Part shown: in pieces, positions 7,595 through 15,714 of the stretch | How the letters are laid out: each line of letters begins with the position of its first letter | Numbering within the stretch: the stretch's first letter is position 1 | Assembly (NCBI GenBank): GCA_025350705.1 | Contig: JANXXH010000013.1 | Span: forward strand, 1 to 32,049 | From: Gallionella sp. | Lineage (GTDB): Bacteria; Pseudomonadota; Gammaproteobacteria; Burkholderiales; Gallionellaceae | DNA: 32,049 nucleotides | Direction of reading: 5' to 3' | Notes under the pieces: generated by a model | What the model saw: only the letters and a program-made list of their open reading frames with translations | What the model was told of the DNA's origin: nothing | The model's database searches: none | Program-made: the position numbers and the translations under genes

Positions 7595-9295
7595 CTAAGC
7601 CAATTGCTTTTCAACTGGTGCTGCCAAAGCCTTGGGTACAACATCAGACATTTTAGGGAATCGTCTGAGCTCAGGCCTTAGCTTGGGACCCAAGTACTTG
7701 TAGACCAGCAGCGCATGGTCACGGTAATACGCAGACAAATTAGCGTGAGGATGGAATGGCCGGAAGAACGGCAACGCCCTCAGAAAATTGTGCCACGATT
7801 CCTCCATCGTCACTCCGCTACTACAACGGTAAGCCAACTGCCCTCCGATCGGAGTCTCACCCACAACCCAGGTTTCCTCGATACCAAATTTTTCGGGGTT
7901 CTTGGCAATGGGTGATCCGGCGTCAAGACCGAAAGGACCGCTGTTGATAGCGTAGATGTAGTCTCTGTTGTCATTCAGAAAGTTGAGGGTCTCGGCAAAT
8001 TCTTCGTGCGTTTCTGTGGGGAAACCGCAAATGACGAAAACATGATTTTCAATTCCGACTTCGTGAGCATTTTTCATCACTTCCGATATCTCATCGACTT
8101 GAGTTCCCTTGCCCATCAAGTCAAGGATCCGTTGATTGCCGCTTTCCAATCCCCACAATAAGAATTTGCATCCGGATTCGGCAATCGACTTCAGTACCGC
8201 CGGAGTAAATGTCCTGTTGGGTTTCGAATACGCATAATAGGTGATGTCCAATCCGGCGTTCTTGATTGCTTCTGCCAGGCGCACAAATTGCCCCGGGGCG
8301 ATCATTTCATCAACGAAGGAGAAATTGCGCAGCCCCTTGGCGACGAAGTGCTGCAGCACTTCGATTATTGCATCCAGGGATCGCACTCGATACGTATCCC
8401 CGGCTGAAAAGTAGTGCACACAGAACGTGCACTTCCGCCAGTAACAACCGCGTGAAAGCAAGAGGGGAATTATAGGTTCGGGAGAATAGTAGGCGTGCAA
8501 ATCAAGACCTCCGAAGTCCGGGATACCGAATTGATCGACGTCTTTGAGGAATACCGGCGGCTCTTTCACGACCTGGCCTGCGTCCCAATATACCGCCCCG
8601 GCAACGCCCTTGGGATTGAAATCACTGCTTAACAATTGCACGAGTGGTGCTTCACCATCACCGGCCACGATCACGTCCGCAGCTTCGGGATACCATTTCA
8701 TAAATGGTACTGCACCATCTATCAGGCAACTCCCCCCCATGAAAACCTTCAGCTTTGACTGTTGGCGCAGATACCGTCCCAAGGCCGCACCGACGGGAAG
8801 CTGCTCCGAAAAAATCATTGAGATACCGACACAAGTTGGTTTTAATGCCAGTATCTGCCCAACGAAATCCTTGAGCAGCGGTGGAAACGTTTGACTCCGT
8901 TCCCATTCCGCACAATCTTCGCCTAACATCTTCGTCGCAAACTCGATGAGTCTTGAGAACATACCGCCGCACTGTTCATAGATATCCGGGCGGCTCAACA
9001 TGATGTCGTTATTCACCCCCCGCATAACCTTGCCAGCCTTGATGATTTGTTCTTTGGACGCACCGACTTTAGTATACACCTCATCGCCAAGCTTGACGGC
9101 GCCAGATTCCAGTCCGGACAGTATCTTGTTAAGAAACCACAGATTCAAATCCAGTAGTTTGACCTCCCAATCCGGCAACTGTCGTTCGACATAACCTTTC
9201 AGCATCGCGATTCCCAGCGGAGGCGATGTTGAGATGGTCACAGGGGGAAAAATCAGGACTAGAGTTTTCTTGGCAGTCTTCTGGGCAGTTTGCAT
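7595..9295 (-). CDS. B12-binding-type radical SAM enzyme of unknown substrate
   Basis: This 566-residue protein has an N-terminal cobalamin-binding-like Rossmann region (about residues 11-220: LVLIFPPVTISTSPPLGIAMLKGY, CVGISMIFSEQL, KVFMGGSCLIDG, ADVIVAGDGEAPLVQL). A radical SAM barrel follows at about 275-480. The cluster motif is C284-x4-C289-x2-C292 (RGCYWRKCTFC), one residue longer than the common Cx3Cx2C. Other barrel landmarks are FSFVDEMIAP, FLLWGLESGNQRILDLMGKGT and HVFVICGFPTETHEEF. B12 radical SAM enzymes often methylate unreactive carbons or rearrange complex substrates; which reaction applies here is unknown. There is no substrate-peptide or lipid gene next to it. The ATG is preceded by AAGGAAG, and a good promoter lies 88 bp upstream. 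Confidence 0.85.
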   Translation of the reverse strand: MQTAQKTAKKTLVLIFPPVTISTSPPLGIAMLKGYVERQLPDWEVKLLDLNLWFLNKILSGLESGAVKLGDEVYTKVGASKEQIIKAGKVMRGVNNDIMLSRPDIYEQCGGMFSRLIEFATKMLGEDCAEWERSQTFPPLLKDFVGQILALKPTCVGISMIFSEQLPVGAALGRYLRQQSKLKVFMGGSCLIDGAVPFMKWYPEAADVIVAGDGEAPLVQLLSSDFNPKGVAGAVYWDAGQVVKEPPVFLKDVDQFGIPDFGGLDLHAYYSPEPIIPLLLSRGCYWRKCTFCVHYFSAGDTYRVRSLDAIIEVLQHFVAKGLRNFSFVDEMIAPGQFVRLAEAIKNAGLDITYYAYSKPNRTFTPAVLKSIAESGCKFLLWGLESGNQRILDLMGKGTQVDEISEVMKNAHEVGIENHVFVICGFPTETHEEFAETLNFLNDNRDYIYAINSGPFGLDAGSPIAKNPEKFGIEETWVVGETPIGGQLAYRCSSGVTMEESWHNFLRALPFFRPFHPHANLSAYYRDHALLVYKYLGPKLRPELRRFPKMSDVVPKALAAPVEKQLA

Positions 9296-9382
9296 ACAGC
9301 TTCCTTAACTAAACAACCACTGGCTTAAAGCCCGTGAGTTTGAATTACGGACTGTAGAAGTCCGGACTTTAGAGAGGTGTGC

Positions 9383-9411
9383 ATTTTAACCGAAATCCAT
9401 TTTAAAATCAA
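9383..9411 (-). promoter_or_regulatory. Sigma-70-type promoter of the radical SAM gene
   Basis: On the minus strand TTGATT (9411-9406) is followed after exactly 17 bp by TAAAAT (9388-9383). The predicted 5' leader of about 80 nt contains a small hairpin, CGGACT/AGTCCG, near 9344-9364. Confidence 0.6.
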
Positions 9412-9510
9412 CATTTGGATTAACAATTTGCCAAACTGGCAGACAAAAAGCCAGTCAAAAAAATCGAGGGATGCCAGCGAATATGTGGAAGCCATCGAGA
9501 CCCGAACAAT

Positions 9511-9534
9511 TGCAAAGTCGCGCGCGACTTTGCA
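9511..9534. repeat. Perfect 24-bp palindrome
   Basis: TGCAAAGTCGCG is followed directly by its exact reverse complement. It lies in the 332-bp stretch 9296-9627 that separates the radical SAM gene from the small helical protein. Apart from this site and the promoter nothing else was identified there. It could be a dimeric-regulator operator, a hairpin at the 3' end of the upstream transcript, or a recombination site. Confidence 0.7.
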
Positions 9535-9627
9535 CTATTGAATCCGAAATCGGTACACGCGAATGAAGTTGCAGCCGTTATTCAAGCAGATGAATCTGCA
9601 TCCTGATGATTATTGATGAGCAAGCTT

Positions 9628-9993
9628 TCATTTCGCTTCAGCCTGGTTGAAATGACTGTTGGCAGTCCACCCTATCGCTTCGGTGAGTGCTGCTGCCGTT
9701 GAATCATTAGTGTTGTTATCAATTCCAGGCAGCCATCCGGCAAGTGCCTGACGGCTCACAGGTGCCTGACGTTTCTGTATGGTTGCCGAAAACTTGAGCA
9801 GCAAATCAGCTGCGGCGGCATGGGTAATCTCGATACCGTGTGCTGATGCGATGGCCATTATCATGCTGGTTCGGATTGGGACGATTGCCTCTGGATCTGA
9901 TTCAGGCGCCTGCGCTAAACCTCTATCAATTTCTGCACTGGCATTAGATGCGTCGTGAATAATATCTTGAACTTTTTGCATCGTTGATGCCAT
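9628..9993 (-). CDS. Small helical protein resembling a DUF697-type bundling region
   Basis: This is a 121-residue protein. The ATG at 9993 was chosen because GGAG sits 8 bp upstream; a longer frame exists but lacks such a site. The N-terminal part is an acidic helix (MQKVQDIIHDASNASAEIDRG). The rest has Ala/Gly-rich amphipathic helices (VPIRTSMIMAIASAHGIEI, AAAADLLLKFSATI, ALAGWLPGIDN, STAAALTEAIGWTANSHF). This pattern resembles the hydrophobic bundling region found behind some bacterial GTPases, but no GTPase domain is present. It follows the DUF1289 gene in the same direction with an 83-bp gap. Function unknown; the family link is from memory and tentative. Confidence 0.6.
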   Translation of the reverse strand: MASTMQKVQDIIHDASNASAEIDRGLAQAPESDPEAIVPIRTSMIMAIASAHGIEITHAAAADLLLKFSATIQKRQAPVSRQALAGWLPGIDNNTNDSTAAALTEAIGWTANSHFNQAEAK

Positions 9994-10076
9994 GAAAAAC
10001 TCTCCAGTCATATTGACTACTTTTAGAACACCCAAAACCCAGGTTAACAATATTGGATTCGCACATTGAAATTGAA

Positions 10077-10301
10077 TCAAGCACGGTTGATCGTTCCGAT
10101 TTCGGTCATCAAACGGCCTTCTGATTTTGCTTTCTGCCGTTGACGGGCATTTTCCAGCATAGCAAGGCGCTCCTGATTGCCGACATGATTCCACTGATCG
10201 TTTTCCTTCGATGAGAGGAAGCAACTGAGGCAAATACCATCTTCGTTCGGGTTGCAATCGCCCAAGCAAGGGGATTTTGCAATAACTTCATTTTCTGCCA
10301 T
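10077..10301 (-). CDS. DUF1289 small Cys-rich protein
   Basis: This is a 74-residue protein with the four-cysteine signature SPCLGDC...GICLSC (Cys12, Cys16, Cys24, Cys27), followed by a basic helix LAMLENARQRQKAKSEG. This matches DUF1289, a family of small proteins proposed to bind iron-sulfur or zinc through these cysteines; the biochemical role is not established. A GGAG about 11 bp upstream could serve as ribosome binding site. It heads a probable two-gene unit with the helical protein downstream. The 125 bp between it and the insertion sequence hold no gene. Confidence 0.8.
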   Translation of the reverse strand: MAENEVIAKSPCLGDCNPNEDGICLSCFLSSKENDQWNHVGNQERLAMLENARQRQKAKSEGRLMTEIGTINRA

Positions 10302-10426
10302 TTCCAGTTCTCCATATTCCGGTGTTGATAAGCCCGCAATCGGTTTGACGCCAAGGTTCCCAATGGGGTCTTTATGGAATCAAACTCAGGCTGATTACAC
10401 AATTGGCATCCTGCCGTGAATCAAAT

Positions 10427-10450
10427 AACAAGGGGCTGAAGTAGATTAGC
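10427..10450 (+). repeat. Left terminal inverted repeat of the insertion sequence
   Basis: A 24-bp sequence that is the exact reverse complement of 11126-11149. The transposase stop codon starts right after it, at 10452. Confidence 0.92.
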
Positions 10451-10451
10451 A

Positions 10452-11105
10452 CTAAATATCAGCCCACTCCTTAAGTAATTTCAGTTGTTGTTTTGGCGTT
10501 CCATAGTTAAATCTGAACTCACATTCCTTGAGGAATAGTGGGAACGATTCTTTAGGAATGCCGTTGTACTTTCTTAATACACGCTTGGCCTGATTCCAGA
10601 AATTCTCAATGCCGTTTATGTGGTTCTTGCCAGTTGCAAATAGCGCTGAATGATTAATCCGGTGATGATGAAAATCACTCACATCCAGCGCGTTATAGCT
10701 TCGATAACAATCCGTATACACAATGCTGTCAGGTGCTACCTTCCTGGCAATCAGCGGCATCAGGGTGACGGCCTTGGTGTCATTTACCACCTTGGTGAAT
10801 ACCTTGCCACCACGTTTCAAAATTCCGAATACCACCACCTTGCCAGCAGCGCCACGTCCTCGCCTACCCTTGCGCGCACCACCAAAATAGCTCTCATCCA
10901 ATTCAACTGCGCCATCGAATATCTCTGTTGCTTGCAGCTCGACATGGTGGCTGATCACCTGCCTAATCTTCTTGTAAAACAGCATCGCGGTATTGGGCTG
11001 GATACCCAGTATATCTGCCGCTGACCGGGCGGTTACTTCCAGCACAAAAAATTCCAGCAATCTTAACTGCTGCTTTCTTAATAACTTACAGTGTGTTATC
11101 TTCAT
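10452..11105 (-). CDS. IS1595-family (ISXO2-like) transposase
   Basis: This 217-residue DDE-type transposase starts with a helix-turn-helix-like segment (QQLRLLEFFVLEVTARSAADILGIQ, about residues 12-36). The catalytic core has VELDESYFGGARKGRRGRG (first Asp), IVYTDCYRSYNAL (second Asp) and HINGIENFWNQAKRVLRKYNG; the latter carries the HxNxIENFW signature typical of IS1595 elements, in which Asn/Glu completes the site. The length is normal and no frameshift is seen, so the element may be active. The coding strand is opposite to the flanking sugar dehydrogenase gene. Confidence 0.93.
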   Translation of the reverse strand: MKITHCKLLRKQQLRLLEFFVLEVTARSAADILGIQPNTAMLFYKKIRQVISHHVELQATEIFDGAVELDESYFGGARKGRRGRGAAGKVVVFGILKRGGKVFTKVVNDTKAVTLMPLIARKVAPDSIVYTDCYRSYNALDVSDFHHHRINHSALFATGKNHINGIENFWNQAKRVLRKYNGIPKESFPLFLKECEFRFNYGTPKQQLKLLKEWADI

Positions 11106-11125
11106 TCGACTAGCTTAACATCCAA

Positions 11126-11149
11126 GCTAATCTACTTCAGCCCCTTGTT
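11126..11149 (-). repeat. Right terminal inverted repeat of the insertion sequence
   Basis: Exact partner of 10427-10450. It lies 20 bp upstream of the transposase start, so the transposase promoter must overlap this end. Confidence 0.92.
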
Positions 11150-11191
11150 TTAATGATTGAAAATGAACGAATTAAACATAAAGGCCTTGTG

Positions 11192-12427
11192 ATGAATCGC
11201 GAATTCGTAATGTGGCTGGCCGCCCGCGTGATACATTGCGGCTGGCTTAGTTTGCTACTGTGCATGGCCTGCCCCCCCACACAGGCGGGCACGGATGAGC
11301 TGGCCTATCAGGATCAGACTCTTATGCTGGATGGCGAGCGCAGGATGGTGCATGTACCCAAGGGTTACCGGCTGGAGTTGCTCAGCCGCATGGATGCGCC
11401 GGGCATGTTGACTTTTGCCGCGAACGGCGATCTGTTCGCAGGCTCGAAATCCGGCAAGGTGTATCGCTTGCCGCCTCCGTATACCAAGGCTGAGGTGCTG
11501 CTGCAGGTCCCGGTGGGCGATTATCCGAACAGCGTCGCGTTCCGGCAGGGCGAGATTTTGATCGCGCAGACGGATGGTGTGTATCGTGCGGCATATCAGC
11601 CGGGCCAGTCTGCGATCTCGCCGGATGATTTGGTGTTGCTGGCGGCTTTACCAGCCGGCGGCGAACATGACAGTCGCACGATCGGGGTGGGGCCGGATGG
11701 GAATGTGTATGCGAGCCTGGGTATCAGGAGCAATTGCAGCGACCAGTATCTGGGCGAGGGCTATGCATTCAATGATAGACGTGGCGGGGTGATGGTGTTG
11801 CATGAGAGCGGTGGTCAAGCAATCTGGGAGCCTTTTGCCTCGGGGCTGCGCGATCCGATCGGGTTCGGTTGGCAGCCGCAGACCGGTGTGTTGTATGCCA
11901 GCAACGTCGGGCCGAGTCATCAGGGTTTCGATCAGCCGCCGGAATATTTCAGCAAACTCACTGCAGGTTCTTTTCACGGTATGCCGTGGTTCCAGTTCGA
12001 TGGCCTACGGGTGAGGCGCGATGATTGTGTGATGAGCGAGCCGCCGCGACCCGTTGATGATGTGACGATACCGGTCGCGACTTTTCCTGCGCACAATGCG
12101 CCGATGGGAGTAGCTTTCGTGCCCAAAAGAGCGATGGATGCAAGTCTGGAATATGATGCGGTGGTCGCGCTGCACGGCTCATGGGGTACGCAGCACTTCG
12201 GCAGATTCATGGGGAATGCTTCCACGCGCCGCCCACCCAAAATTGTGGTGGTGCGTTTTCAGGATGGGCAGGCGGTGCAAGTGGATGATCTGATCACCGG
12301 TTTTCAATTGCCTGATGGCATACGCTGGGCGCGCCCCGTAGGCGTGGCGATAGGCCCGGACGGCGCGCTGTATTTCAGCAGCGACAGCGAGATCAACGGG
12401 CTGTTCCGGTTGAAGCGGGTGCAGTGA
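11192..12427 (+). CDS. PQQ-type sugar (sorbosone-like) dehydrogenase
   Basis: This is a predicted periplasmic beta-propeller oxidoreductase of 411 residues from the ATG at 11192. That start is preceded by AAGG at 7 bp and is followed by a signal peptide ending near PTQAGTD; an in-frame ATG at 11153 is less likely. Propeller-type repeats are visible: MLTFAANGDLFAGSKSGKVY, NSVAFRQGEILIAQTDGVY, TIGVGPDGNVYASLG, RDPIGFGWQPQTGVLYASNVG, MGVAFVPKRAMD and VGVAIGPDGALYFSSDSE. This is the pattern of the soluble glucose dehydrogenase / L-sorbosone dehydrogenase family, which oxidises sugars or aldehydes with PQQ; some relatives do not bind PQQ, so the substrate is unknown. The insertion sequence just upstream probably replaced or supplies its promoter. 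Confidence 0.82.
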   Translation: MNREFVMWLAARVIHCGWLSLLLCMACPPTQAGTDELAYQDQTLMLDGERRMVHVPKGYRLELLSRMDAPGMLTFAANGDLFAGSKSGKVYRLPPPYTKAEVLLQVPVGDYPNSVAFRQGEILIAQTDGVYRAAYQPGQSAISPDDLVLLAALPAGGEHDSRTIGVGPDGNVYASLGIRSNCSDQYLGEGYAFNDRRGGVMVLHESGGQAIWEPFASGLRDPIGFGWQPQTGVLYASNVGPSHQGFDQPPEYFSKLTAGSFHGMPWFQFDGLRVRRDDCVMSEPPRPVDDVTIPVATFPAHNAPMGVAFVPKRAMDASLEYDAVVALHGSWGTQHFGRFMGNASTRRPPKIVVVRFQDGQAVQVDDLITGFQLPDGIRWARPVGVAIGPDGALYFSSDSEINGLFRLKRVQ

Positions 12428-12458
12428 TTGTTTAGTTATTCCCGCAGAGGGTATTGAG

Positions 12459-12671
12459 ATGAACCACGAACACCTGGAACTGCTGATCACCCGCGAGATG
12501 CCTTACGGCAAATACAAAGGCCGCTTGATCGCCGATCTGCCCGGGCAGTATCTCAATTGGTTTGCTCGCAAGGGATTTCCACCCGGCGAGCTCGGGCAGT
12601 TGCTGGCGCTGATGCAGGAGCTGGATCATAACGGTTTATCATCGCTGCTTGATCCGTTACGCAGGCGATGA
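12459..12671 (+). CDS. DUF3820 small protein
   Basis: This 70-residue protein contains MPYGKYKGRLIADLPGQYLNWFARKGFP, the hallmark of DUF3820. The family is related to a fold described as a putative quorum-sensing-regulated virulence factor and is often found beside nucleic-acid enzymes; its function is unproven. The ATG has AGAGG upstream. It follows the sugar dehydrogenase by 31 bp and may be co-transcribed. A decayed second copy lies at 13959-14071. Confidence 0.85.
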   Translation: MNHEHLELLITREMPYGKYKGRLIADLPGQYLNWFARKGFPPGELGQLLALMQELDHNGLSSLLDPLRRR

Positions 12672-12804
12672 ATCATGGATGGTCGGGTTTGACCGTGTCA
12701 ATATTTTCATCCCTTGATCTAGCAGGGGAATACTTGCGGTCTTGATTGCTTGGATAGTGTAATGCCGATAAACTGATTTATTCTCGTTTTGGCACGAGGC
12801 CACC

Positions 12805-13815
12805 ATGAAGCGAATCGCCACACTTGTTTTTCTTCTCACACTGCTCTACGGTTGCGCAGCGCGCGAACCACTGAACCCGGCCTATTACCAGATCGAGCCG
12901 GGCAATCTGCCGCCAGTGGATATCACCCTCAACATTCCCGGCCTGGGCCCATGCACCGACAACCCGGATCTCAGCCTGCATCTGGATTCCAGTCAGCCGG
13001 TCAATGTGCTGGTGCATGGCTGCTTCGGTTCCTCCGGACAATTTCGCGGCTTGGCCCAAGTGCTGGCCTTTCACGGACAGCAGACCGCCTGCTTCACCTA
13101 CGATGACCGTAACGGGCTAACGCGTAGCGCTACTGAGCTGCGCCATGCAGTCATTCAGCTCGCAGAACAATCTCACATCCCGCAGATCACTGTGATCGGC
13201 CACAGCATGGGTGCACTGATCGCCCGCAAATCTCTTGCCGAGCCACCGCTCGCATCTCCAGTGCGTAGTCTTGCCGATCTGCGTCTGGTTACTATCTCCG
13301 GCCCGTTTGACGGCATTGCTTCGGCGCAGACTTGCGGCAGATACTGGCTCAACTGGGCCACACTGGGACTGCTGCCAGTGGCCTGCTATGTGGCGACCGG
13401 CCCAAAGTGGACTGATATCACCTACACGTCGAGTTTCATTCGCGAACCGGGAGCGTTGGTTGCGCAAGTTGGCAACTATCTGAAGATCGATACAGACGAG
13501 CGCGGCACTTGCCGACACGAGGAGGGTGGGCGCTGCGTTGAGAGCGACGATGTTTTCTCGCTGGCCGAGCAGCACAATCCGCTGGTGGAGACCGATGCTC
13601 GCACACGCCGTGTGGAGGTGCGTGCAGGCCATGTCGAGATCGTTGGTGACAAGCGTGTTGCACCGACCAAGCTTATAACGATCTTGCAGGAGCATGGTGT
13701 GCTCCGCCCGACTGCGCCGGAGCGATTGTCGGCTTTCAGCAAACTGCTCGCACGGGTATATCAGGATGATGTGCTGCTGCATCAGGATGCTTCGAAGAAC
13801 CTCTCGCAGCCTTGA
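12805..13815 (+). CDS. Lipoprotein alpha/beta hydrolase
   Basis: This 336-residue predicted lipoprotein has signal MKRIATLVFLLTLLYGC, with Cys17 in the lipobox LYGC. An alpha/beta hydrolase domain follows: NVLVHGCFGSSGQF (about residues 67-80, oxyanion region), the nucleophile elbow GHSMG with Ser134, DVFSLAEQHNP (a candidate acid), and GHVEIVGDK, whose His is a candidate for the third catalytic residue. It may act as an esterase or lipase at the inner face of the outer membrane; the substrate is unknown. GAGG lies 5 bp before the ATG. The gene is framed by an intact DUF3820 gene and a broken copy of it. It converges on the serine hydrolase gene, whose stop lies 257 bp downstream. Confidence 0.8.
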   Translation: MKRIATLVFLLTLLYGCAAREPLNPAYYQIEPGNLPPVDITLNIPGLGPCTDNPDLSLHLDSSQPVNVLVHGCFGSSGQFRGLAQVLAFHGQQTACFTYDDRNGLTRSATELRHAVIQLAEQSHIPQITVIGHSMGALIARKSLAEPPLASPVRSLADLRLVTISGPFDGIASAQTCGRYWLNWATLGLLPVACYVATGPKWTDITYTSSFIREPGALVAQVGNYLKIDTDERGTCRHEEGGRCVESDDVFSLAEQHNPLVETDARTRRVEVRAGHVEIVGDKRVAPTKLITILQEHGVLRPTAPERLSAFSKLLARVYQDDVLLHQDASKNLSQP

Positions 13816-13958
13816 TCTTCAGGGTCATTTATTTTAAGTTGATCATTTCTTGGTTGCTTGCATCATCTCTTGTGTCGCGGTTGGAACAGCACGCGCACAA
13901 CCTGCGGCAAGTCGCCGAGAATGCGTGTGGCATTGCGATAGGAAAAGATGAGCAAGGT

Positions 13959-14071
13959 GTTTGCTCCTTGATTTCCAACTACCTGGCGAGTTCTGGCAAC
14001 TGTCGGTGTTGAAGCAGGAGCTGGATCTCAATGATTCGTCATCGCTGCTTGATCCGTTGCGCAAGCGATGA
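13959..14071 (+). pseudogene. Decayed C-terminal fragment of a second DUF3820 gene
   Basis: The end of this stretch matches the end of the intact DUF3820 gene closely: GCAGGAGCTGGATC, then TCATCGCTGCTTGATCCGTT, then GCGATGA. Upstream, TTTGCTC and GATTTCCA...GGCGAG align with small insertions and deletions that break the frame. The N-terminal half is unrecognisable. The same order of matches over about 110 bp argues for a real duplicate and against chance. Confidence 0.75.
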
Positions 14072-14072
14072 G

Positions 14073-15665
14073 TCATCCGTTGCCAACGGTGCCAGCATCG
14101 ATATTTTGCATCGATGGTTCAGCATGAGCCAGCGGGGGTTTGCCATATCTTGGCTTCACATGCAGAACCAATGCCGTATACACTACGCTCCACACTATTC
14201 CGATCGCGATGCCTGCGGTCAATGCATAGCCAACATCAGGATAAAGAATGAGGATGGCAGAATGCGGCAAGCTGGTTAGCTGCGGCACGCCGAACATAAA
14301 GAATAGCGCCACTGCAAGATTGGGGATCGCCATCAGGAGTATGCTAACGGTCTGTTTGCGCTGGCCGTTGGGCTGATTCTTCAGTCCGGCGAAATCGCCG
14401 CGACGCCAGCGTTTCCAGCCACGGGCGATGCCGATCAGCAGCAGCAGCGGTGTTAGCAGAACAAGCCAATAGACGAGACGATATTGTGTGCGAGTCGGCG
14501 AGCCTTTCGGCAGAGGCTTGCCCTCGAGCAGGCTCAGCACACCTTTTGCTATATCATCGACTGAGATCAGATATTCCAAGCCGCTGGCATTGGCAAGCAG
14601 GGCAATGCCAGTGCCTCGTTCGGGCGCCATGATCATCGTAGCGTGAAAGCGGCCCGTGTCGCCGTTGTGCCAGATGGTCGGCGTATCATTGAGGGGGCCG
14701 ATCACCCAGCCCAGGCCGTAGTAAGTATCTTTGAGTCCGGTGCGAATTGTCTCGACTGGGATAGCGGGATGATGCAGTTGCGCAATGCTGTCTTTGGAAA
14801 TGATAGTAGTGCTGTTGTAGCGTCCGCCATTAAGTTGCGCTATGGCGTAATGACACAGGTCTTCGACACTGGCAGATATGAATCCGGCAGGAAGATATGC
14901 AGGCGGCGTCGTGCCCGCATCGGCGATCATAAGGCCCATGCTGTAGAGATGTCCCTTGGCCAGGCCATCTTCCTGCGCAGGAGCAGTCGCGGTAAAGGAA
15001 TGGTACATCGACAGCGGCCTGAAGATGTGCTGGACGATATAGTTCGCGTAAGGTTGCCCGCTGACAACCTCAACAATCAAACCTGCAATCGAGTAGTTGA
15101 TGTTGCTGTATTGAAAGCGCGTTCCAACGGGTTGGCTGAGTTTCATGGTTTGCAAATGACGCACAGCATCTTCCAACCCGGCTTGGCTGTCCCAGAAATT
15201 ATTGCCCGCCAATGTAGAAAAACCGCTGGTCTGATTTAGCAGATGGCGCACGGTGATTTGCGCGGAGGCCTTTTCATCGGCGACGCGGAACCAGGGCAGG
15301 TAGCGTTGCACCGGTGCATCCAGATCGATTTTGCCAGCCTCCTCCAATTGCATCACGGCCAGCGCGGTAAACGATTTGGTGATGGAGCCGATGCGAAACG
15401 GTGTTTGCGCAGTGACACGGCGCCCCGTTTCATCTGCGACTCCAAACCATTGCAAATGGATGATCCGGTTGTCCTGAACAATGCCGAGCGCGATCCCGGG
15501 AATTTTCAGATCCTTCATTTGTTTTGTGATGTAAGCGTCGATGGCGGCTAATTCGGTTTTCGTCGACGGCTTGGGGTTTGCATTGGCATCGGCTATGGTC
15601 AGCTCAAGCATCATGCTCAGGCAAACCAAGGCGAAGAAAATTCGATACTGTCTGATTGCGTTCAT
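14073..15665 (-). CDS. Beta-lactamase-fold serine hydrolase with membrane tail
   Basis: This is a class C beta-lactamase/penicillin-binding-protein-like hydrolase of 530 residues from the ATG at 15665, which has AAGGGGA upstream; the longer frame was rejected. After a signal segment (FFALVCLSMMLELTIADANA) come the catalytic motifs SITK (Ser94 and Lys97), YSN in FQYSNINYS, and HNGDTG in place of KTG. Supporting family motifs are ITVRHLLNQTSGF and GLGWVIG. The last third has three or more hydrophobic segments (LVYWLVLLTPLLLLIGIA, TVSILLMAIPNLAVALFF, ALTAGIAIGIVWSVVYTAL), so the enzyme is membrane-anchored with its catalytic domain in the periplasm. Such proteins are usually esterases or peptidases and not resistance enzymes; the substrate is unknown. 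Confidence 0.87.
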   Translation of the reverse strand: MNAIRQYRIFFALVCLSMMLELTIADANANPKPSTKTELAAIDAYITKQMKDLKIPGIALGIVQDNRIIHLQWFGVADETGRRVTAQTPFRIGSITKSFTALAVMQLEEAGKIDLDAPVQRYLPWFRVADEKASAQITVRHLLNQTSGFSTLAGNNFWDSQAGLEDAVRHLQTMKLSQPVGTRFQYSNINYSIAGLIVEVVSGQPYANYIVQHIFRPLSMYHSFTATAPAQEDGLAKGHLYSMGLMIADAGTTPPAYLPAGFISASVEDLCHYAIAQLNGGRYNSTTIISKDSIAQLHHPAIPVETIRTGLKDTYYGLGWVIGPLNDTPTIWHNGDTGRFHATMIMAPERGTGIALLANASGLEYLISVDDIAKGVLSLLEGKPLPKGSPTRTQYRLVYWLVLLTPLLLLIGIARGWKRWRRGDFAGLKNQPNGQRKQTVSILLMAIPNLAVALFFMFGVPQLTSLPHSAILILYPDVGYALTAGIAIGIVWSVVYTALVLHVKPRYGKPPLAHAEPSMQNIDAGTVGNG

Positions 15666-15714
15666 GAGAGTCCCCTTCAAATAAATACAAACACCTTGGT
15701 CGAATTGAATGTGA

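Larger units (their letters stand above)
10427..11149. mobile_element. IS1595-type insertion sequence, complete
   Basis: The element is 723 bp bounded by perfect 24-bp inverted repeats (10427-10450 and 11126-11149), whose outermost bases read AACAAGGGGCTGAAG at the left end. One transposase gene fills it. The 8-bp flanks (AATCAAAT on the left, TTAATGAT on the right) do not match, so no target duplication is seen. The element ends only 42 bp before the likely start codon of the sugar dehydrogenase gene. Confidence 0.9.

Noticed and set aside
10419..11157. 8-bp target duplication of the insertion sequence
   Set aside because: The flanks AATCAAAT and TTAATGAT do not match, nor do flanks taken with shorter ends.
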